From assembly GCA_033064195.1 (NCBI GenBank), contig JARBJD010000003.1, forward strand, positions 434,001-498,000: DNA of 64,000 nucleotides, in the 5' to 3' direction. Under the pieces are notes generated by a model, which saw only the letters and a list, made by a program, of their open reading frames with translations, was not told where the DNA came from and searched no databases. The stretch is from Blattamonas nauphoetae. Taxonomy: Eukaryota; Preaxostyla; Oxymonadida. The translations under genes and the position numbers were made by a program. Shown here one piece after another: positions 63,443 to 64,000 of the stretch. Each line of letters opens with the position of its first letter. Positions within the stretch are counted from its first letter, which is position 1.

Positions 63443-64000
63443 ATGTCGGAAACAGCCGTGGTATTTATTGTTTTATCAACTAAATCTTCTGTCTCTTCAC
63501 TTTTTCGAAAATAGGAAGCAGCACCATCATCTACCCCATCCTGCACAGAGCCACAATCGTGCCCCTTCCGGCCTGACAAATCTACTCCACACACTTACAC
63601 ACATAGACCGGATTATGAGTCCCTCTATGACTATGTTACGGAAGTAATCAAACGCCAGCCTGATGCTCCCTGTTGTGGCACTCGCAAGCAGTCAGACGCC
63701 ACAACATTCGGTGATTATGAATGGACTTCGTACCAAGAGTTCTATAACCGGTGCCAGAATTTTGGAAGTTTCTTGATTGAGCTTGGCGCCAAGAAGAATG
63801 ATCGAATTGGTATTATGTCACTTACCAATGAAGAATTCCTCGAAATTGATTTTGGATGCCAATGCTACAACCTCTGTTCTGTTCCCATCTATTCTACCTT
63901 CGGTGCTGCAGCCGTTCCATATCTTCTTAACCATTCAAATTGTCGCTTCGTTTTCGTTCATGTATCGATGCTCCCTCAGATCCTAAAAGCAAGTCCCCGT
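63443..64000 (+). CDS. Long-chain acyl-CoA synthetase, 3' end outside the window
   Basis: Model join(63443..63460,63515..>64000). Exon 1 encodes only MSETAV; the 54-nt intron ends GAAAATAG. The visible 168 residues match the N-terminal lobe of ACSL enzymes: YEWTSYQEFYNRCQNFGSFL, LGAKKNDRIGIMS, CYNLCSVPIYSTFG and VPYLLNHSNCRFVFV. The AMP-binding P-loop and later motifs lie beyond the window. Role: ATP-dependent activation of fatty acids to acyl-CoA, usually at ER or lipid-droplet membranes. Cys/His-rich residues near the start are not typical and could be species-specific. Confidence 0.85.

Overview
The window reads as nuclear DNA of an anaerobic, intron-rich, flagellated protist, most likely an oxymonad (Preaxostyla) such as Blattamonas. 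This is an inference from four things seen together: very short GT-AG introns (mostly 29-60 nt, one of 19 nt), an arginine deiminase, a large membrane-anchored right-handed beta-helix surface protein, and a dynein heavy chain. TAA, TAG and TGA all terminate convincing genes, so the standard code is in use. No virus-like element, rRNA or CRISPR array was seen.

Layout. 1-15.7 kb: the 3' part of one uninterrupted dynein heavy-chain gene. 16-29.2 kb: a CCCH/makorin-type zinc-finger gene, an unknown gene, a B-box/cold-shock-like/CCCH gene, an AFG2 (SPATA5) AAA+ ATPase, a tandem ubiquitin-like protein, a proline-rich unknown gene and the splicing factor Cwf18/CCDC12. 29.6-36.6 kb: the beta-helix protein, the splicing factor Clf1/Crooked neck (with a 24-bp tandem repeat in an intron) and a HAD phosphatase. 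36.6-41.8 kb: an unknown gene beside a 4.2-kb palindromic block. Its two near-identical 590-bp inverted arms each hold a tail-to-tail pair of tRNA-Arg(ACG) genes; the 3-kb loop holds a nested inverted repeat, a short-motif array and decayed coding sequence. 41.7-57.2 kb: a tandem PH protein, an LRR protein, TRAPP subunit Trs20, the ribosome-biogenesis GTPase Nog2, a large GTPase-like/LRR/coiled-coil protein, two coiled-coil genes, a ZUFSP-type (C78) deubiquitinase and a poorly resolved gene. 57.3-64 kb: cyclin Y, arginine deiminase, a COMM-domain protein, archaeal-type phosphoglycerate mutase and the 5' part of a long-chain acyl-CoA synthetase.

Genes are packed tightly and several divergent pairs share 0-115 bp between start codons. 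Exon joins given below were worked out by hand from GT/AG boundaries, phase continuity and family similarity; where the total coding length is a multiple of three and the domain reads through each junction I regard the model as strong. Metabolism visible here (arginine deiminase for ATP and ammonia from arginine, a glycolytic mutase, fatty-acid activation) fits a fermentative cell. Two spliceosome NineTeen-complex-associated proteins (Clf1, Cwf18) fit the intron density.
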